Assembly: GCA_052078155.1 (NCBI GenBank)
Contig: JBQJBP010000001.1
Location: 1,178,001 to 1,242,000, forward strand
From: CAXBMB01 sp052078155
GTDB taxonomy: Bacteria; Pseudomonadota; Alphaproteobacteria; Kiloniellales; DSM-21159
Direction: 5' to 3'
DNA length: 64,000 nt
In this document: piece by piece, positions 61,263 through 64,000 of the stretch
Numbering within the stretch: position 1 is the first letter of the stretch
Layout of the letters: every line of letters starts with the position of its first letter
Program-made: the position numbers and the translations under genes
The notes under the pieces: generated by a model
Told to the model about the DNA's origin: nothing
The model's input: the letters and a program-made list of their open reading frames with translations, nothing else
Database searches by the model: none

Positions 61263-61582
61263 AGAGAGTTTTCCTGCTTGGGAATGTCAGACCACAGCTA
61301 GATACACCAAGGCGTCCGGAGAAAAAAGCAAAAGCAGGCTCATTCCCTATGACAGGACACTTCTTTTGCGAAACCTTAGCTCTTCATTCAACGCCATTGC
61401 ATGGCTTGTTTAAAACAGCGAATTGAAAAGGCCGCTTTAGAAAACAAACAGGAAAAACTCTTCACGCGGCATACCAAGCATCCTCGCCGTCCCAATGGGA
61501 AACCGGCACTGATCAAAATCGGAAATAGCGCAAAAAAAAAGGGCAGCCGAAGCTGCCCTTTTCATTTCAATACCGAAGTACC
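61263..61582. other. Gap between the TPR-sulfotransferase and RTX genes
   Basis: 320 bp that hold the promoter region of the TPR-sulfotransferase gene and, from 61532, the RTX terminator. No gene is seen. Confidence 0.5.
61532..61562 (-). terminator. Rho-independent terminator after the RTX gene
   Basis: On the minus strand GGGCAGC-TTCG-GCTGCCC forms a 7-bp stem closed by the stable TTCG loop and is followed by nine T. It starts 20 bp after the RTX stop codon. Confidence 0.93.
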
Positions 61583-63448
61583 TTAGAACAGGACCAGGTC
61601 GCTGGCGCTGTCCAGGTTGGTACCGGTGATGGTGTTGGTACCACTCAAGGATGCAGCTGTGGTGCCAATGTTCACAGTCACCATCCACAGGCTTGTCCCT
61701 GCGGTGTTGACGGCCCAGGCAAAGGCCACAGTTGAGGTTGCCGCAAACAAACCCGTACCAGACAGCGCTGACTTGAAGGCTGCCAGGCTGGCAAAAGATC
61801 CCTGGAAGGCATTGCTCGTGGACCCGCCACCGATGGAGATGGCTTTCACGGAAGCAGAACCCGCTGAAGACTGACCAGTCAGCGCAACAACGAAGGTATT
61901 GATGCTGGGACCAGGCTTCGAAGTTACGGTTGCCCCAGACAGGAAGATCGTAGCCTGAGCACCCCAGGCATCTTCACCGGATGCGTCGAAGTCAGCCACA
62001 GAAGCCTGAGAGCCGGTCTGGGTCAGACGGAAAACGTCATCCCCGGAAGATCCGCGAACCACATCAGAGCTGTCGTTGGCGGAGATGGTGTCATCACCAC
62101 CAGAACCACGCAGGGTATCAGCAGAACCATCAACAGTGGTGCTGATCATGTCTGACCCTTCACCGCCGCGGATGATGTCCTGACCGGCTGTTGCAGAGAT
62201 GGTGTCATTGCCAGCGCCACCGTCCGCAACGTCGTTGCCGGAACCAGCTGTGATGGAGTCATTGCCGTCACCACCAGTGATACGGTCACCAGCAGAACCA
62301 CCGAGGATGGTGTCGTTACCAGCACCACCAGACAGAACGTCTGAAGATTTACCCCCAGTGATGGAGTCGTCGCCATCACCACCGGTGATCACGTCAGAGC
62401 CGGAACCGCCTGTGATGGTGTCATCACCGGTACCACCGTCGATGACGTCAGAGCCTTTGCCACCGAGAATGGAGTCATCACCTTTGTTACCAAAGATCAC
62501 ATCCTTGCCAGCGGAACCAGCAATGGTGTCAGAACCAGCGCCACCTTTCATGGTGTCGTTACCAGACCCACCGGAGATGGAGTCATTGCCGACGTTACCC
62601 TGGATCATGTCAGAACCGGAGCCGCCAATCAGCGTATCAGAGTCAGCAGTGGTCACACCGGCCACACCGCCAAAGATGGTGTCGTTGCCTGTGCCGCCAA
62701 CGATGGAGTCGTTGCCTTTGTCACCGTACAGCTGGTTGGAACCAGTACCGGAGGCGATGATGGTGTCGTTGCCAGCACCACCGCGAACGGTGTCACTGCC
62801 AGACCCGGCAACGATGGAATCGTTCCCGCGGTTGCCCTGAACCAGGTCGTTACCAGAGCCAGCTTTGATGATATCGGCGTCGGCACCTGTGTCCCCGGCC
62901 ACACCGCCGAAGATGGTATCGTTACCGGAACCGGCTGTGATGACGTCGTTGCCTTTGTCACCGTAGAGCATGTCACCGGTGGAACCGGAAGAAGCTGTGA
63001 TCGCATCGTTGCCCTGACCGCCGCGGATGGTGTCAGCACCCCCGCCACCGGACAGTGCGTCATTACCAGCGTTACCCTGGACATTGTTGTCCCCGGATTT
63101 ACCGCCAGCGAAACTGTCAACGCCGCTGAAGCCGACAAACACACCACCAGCGGTACCGGTACCGGTCGTGGCAGAGTTGGCCAGATCATCAGCGATCGTG
63201 TTGGTCGTGCCGTCACCGAACTGCAGACCGGAACCGTCTACGAACTGGAAGTTCGTCACAGCGAGACCTTTACGGGTCACACCTTCCAGGGTCAGCGTGG
63301 TGCCATCGGACAGCGTACCGACAACGTTACCGCCAGATTCAGACCAGACAAAATCCTGAGCAGAGTTTGCGGTGACAACCACCACATCTGCTGTCGGATC
63401 AAAGGCGGTCGAAAGGCTCGACGTGCCGTCAAAAACAAATGTTGCCAT
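61583..63448 (-). CDS. RTX (haemolysin-type calcium-binding repeat) protein
   Basis: A 621-residue acidic, cysteine-free protein. Residues 1-115 are a non-repeat domain. Residues about 115-475 are many nonapeptide units of GGxGxDxIx type (GGSGNDTI, GGAGNDTI, GNKGDDSI), which form calcium-binding beta-rolls. The last 145 residues are rich in Ser, Ala and Gly and end SASDLVLF, a plausible uncleaved type I secretion signal. No N-terminal signal peptide and no enzyme domain are seen, so it may be an S-layer-like or adhesive surface protein. A perfect TAAGGAG lies eight bases before the ATG, which predicts high expression; it also has a strong terminator. The hlyD gene 5-7 kb away could serve its export. 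Confidence 0.9.
   Translation of the reverse strand: MATFVFDGTSSLSTAFDPTADVVVVTANSAQDFVWSESGGNVVGTLSDGTTLTLEGVTRKGLAVTNFQFVDGSGLQFGDGTTNTIADDLANSATTGTGTAGGVFVGFSGVDSFAGGKSGDNNVQGNAGNDALSGGGGADTIRGGQGNDAITASSGSTGDMLYGDKGNDVITAGSGNDTIFGGVAGDTGADADIIKAGSGNDLVQGNRGNDSIVAGSGSDTVRGGAGNDTIIASGTGSNQLYGDKGNDSIVGGTGNDTIFGGVAGVTTADSDTLIGGSGSDMIQGNVGNDSISGGSGNDTMKGGAGSDTIAGSAGKDVIFGNKGDDSILGGKGSDVIDGGTGDDTITGGSGSDVITGGDGDDSITGGKSSDVLSGGAGNDTILGGSAGDRITGGDGNDSITAGSGNDVADGGAGNDTISATAGQDIIRGGEGSDMISTTVDGSADTLRGSGGDDTISANDSSDVVRGSSGDDVFRLTQTGSQASVADFDASGEDAWGAQATIFLSGATVTSKPGPSINTFVVALTGQSSAGSASVKAISIGGGSTSNAFQGSFASLAAFKSALSGTGLFAATSTVAFAWAVNTAGTSLWMVTVNIGTTAASLSGTNTITGTNLDSASDLVLF
62602..63079 (-). repeat. 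Two tandem higher-order units in the RTX gene (about 80 residues each)
   Basis: Residues 124-203 and 204-282 share the same order of blocks: QGNxGND, then RGGxGNDxI, an LYGDKGND block, GNDTIFGGVAG and an acidic spacer ending SGxDxx. A third unit starts at residue 283 with QGNVGND but diverges. This is a period of about 240 bp above the 27-bp RTX period. Confidence 0.75.
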
Positions 63449-64000
63449 GATTATTACTCCTTAGAGACTCCCAGTCATCGGTAGTTACCGAACCAGGGAC
63501 TCAGACGTCAACGCCACGCCGTCGCCCCCCAAAATCAAGTAGTACCCCAAACTCTTTCGTGTTCAGCGTACGCAGCACCTCAAGCCTATGCAAGAGGTTT
63601 ACCGCTTTAGCCATGCGTGAATTCAAGTCAGACCCTTTTCGCAAATCCCTAAGGATTGGGTTCTTAATCTTGCTTCGCCACAGGACAGTAACGTCTTGGG
63701 TTCCATGGTGAATCCCCTCATGAAACCGCACCTCTTGCTACCCACAAATGAAACGAGGGTCAAGTGGAAAGCCGCATGTTTCCTGATACAAATGAACGCA
63801 TAACCCCTTTGTTTTCAAAGTCACCTTTAGATTTCACACCTAATCGGTAACCGGGACAGTGAGCAATCGGTGTTGGCGCAGTAAAACCAAAAGAACTAGT
63901 GCTTCCGCCACACTGTTACAAAGAGCGCTGACCATCAGGACTAAATCGATTACCGCCTTCACTACTTGTTCCAAAATGCGAAATACTCTGTAATTCGGAA
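63449..64000. other. Upstream region of the RTX gene to the window edge
   Basis: 552 bp with the RTX ribosome site (TAAGGAGTAATAATC on the minus strand) and presumably its promoter. The minus-strand frame at 63501-63731 (76 residues) has no recognised match and lies in a leader-like position, so I do not call it a gene. Confidence 0.45.

Noticed and set aside
62199..62840. Plus-strand open frame rich in Pro and Ser opposite the RTX gene
   Set aside because: It is the reverse reading of the RTX repeats; its repeats are explained by the Gly/Asp codons of the real gene.
61583..63448. Regular DNA repeats resembling a CRISPR or minisatellite array
   Set aside because: The period is 27 bp in frame and encodes RTX nonapeptides; no unique spacers of constant length exist and no cas genes are near.
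63501..63731. Minus-strand frame of 76 residues upstream of the RTX gene
   Set aside because: No family match and no ribosome site; position suggests untranslated leader. A leader peptide cannot be excluded.

Overview
The window looks like chromosomal DNA of a Gram-negative alphaproteobacterium of fairly high G+C content. Support comes from the cysE-iscR-cysteine desulfurase gene order, an anmK/tyrS divergent pair, a block of an AsmA-like giant protein, glnE, bcp and a DUF455 ferritin-like gene, and an elongator tRNA-Met of alphaproteobacterial type. No rRNA, phage, integrase, IS transposase or CRISPR array is visible. I cannot name the genus; a marine member of the Rhodospirillales/Kiloniellales is a guess.

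Layout. (1) 1-3.9 kb: a divergent pair, an MttB-type methyltransferase gene cut by the window edge and a dimethylglycine/sarcosine dehydrogenase-like flavoprotein, separated by a region with two near-identical palindromes. (2) 4.2-10.8 kb: two tandem sulfotransferase paralogues, a metallo-beta-lactamase-fold hydrolase, a double cold-shock-domain protein, an OsmC-type protein and a TPR/2-oxoglutarate oxygenase protein. (3) 10.9-20.2 kb: a nine-gene locus: divergent LysR regulator, TorT-like binding protein, ABC ATPase, permease, then PxpA, a small biotin carrier, biotin carboxylase, PxpB and PxpC. The last four resemble a urea carboxylase split into separate genes, so this looks like import plus biotin-dependent processing of a small amide or lactam; the substrate is unknown. 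(4) 20.6-30 kb: DUF1761 membrane protein, CspA, a TauD-family dioxygenase, two tandem PAS-type genes, tRNA-Met, VOC protein, Gfo/Idh/MocA oxidoreductase, mnmA, and a trimethylamine-dehydrogenase-like enzyme. (5) 30.4-36.4 kb: cysE-iscR-two cysteine desulfurases-ferredoxin-tenA, with a divergent alpha/beta hydrolase. (6) 36.5-52.4 kb: TSUP transporter with LysR regulator, anmK, tyrS, a sugar-type methyltransferase, AsmA-like protein, glnE, bcp, DUF455 and ppa. (7) 52.6-63.4 kb: cell-surface region with manC, a sulfotransferase, a type I secretion adaptor (HlyD), a glycosyltransferase, a TPR-sulfotransferase and a long RTX repeat protein that may be the secreted product.

The most striking unlisted feature is a dispersed intergenic element of about 130-138 bp with imperfect inverted termini (AGAGCATGATCGGTTT ... 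AAACCGATTTGACTCT). At least five near-complete and about seven partial or degenerate copies lie between genes. Its internal hairpin is kept even where the sequence has diverged, and two genes end with a TAG stop made by the element's own terminus.

The three amine-related enzymes (MttB-like, DMGDH-like, TMADH-like) and the TorT-like transporter suggest growth on methylated or other small nitrogen compounds; this is inference from families, not demonstrated by the sequence.
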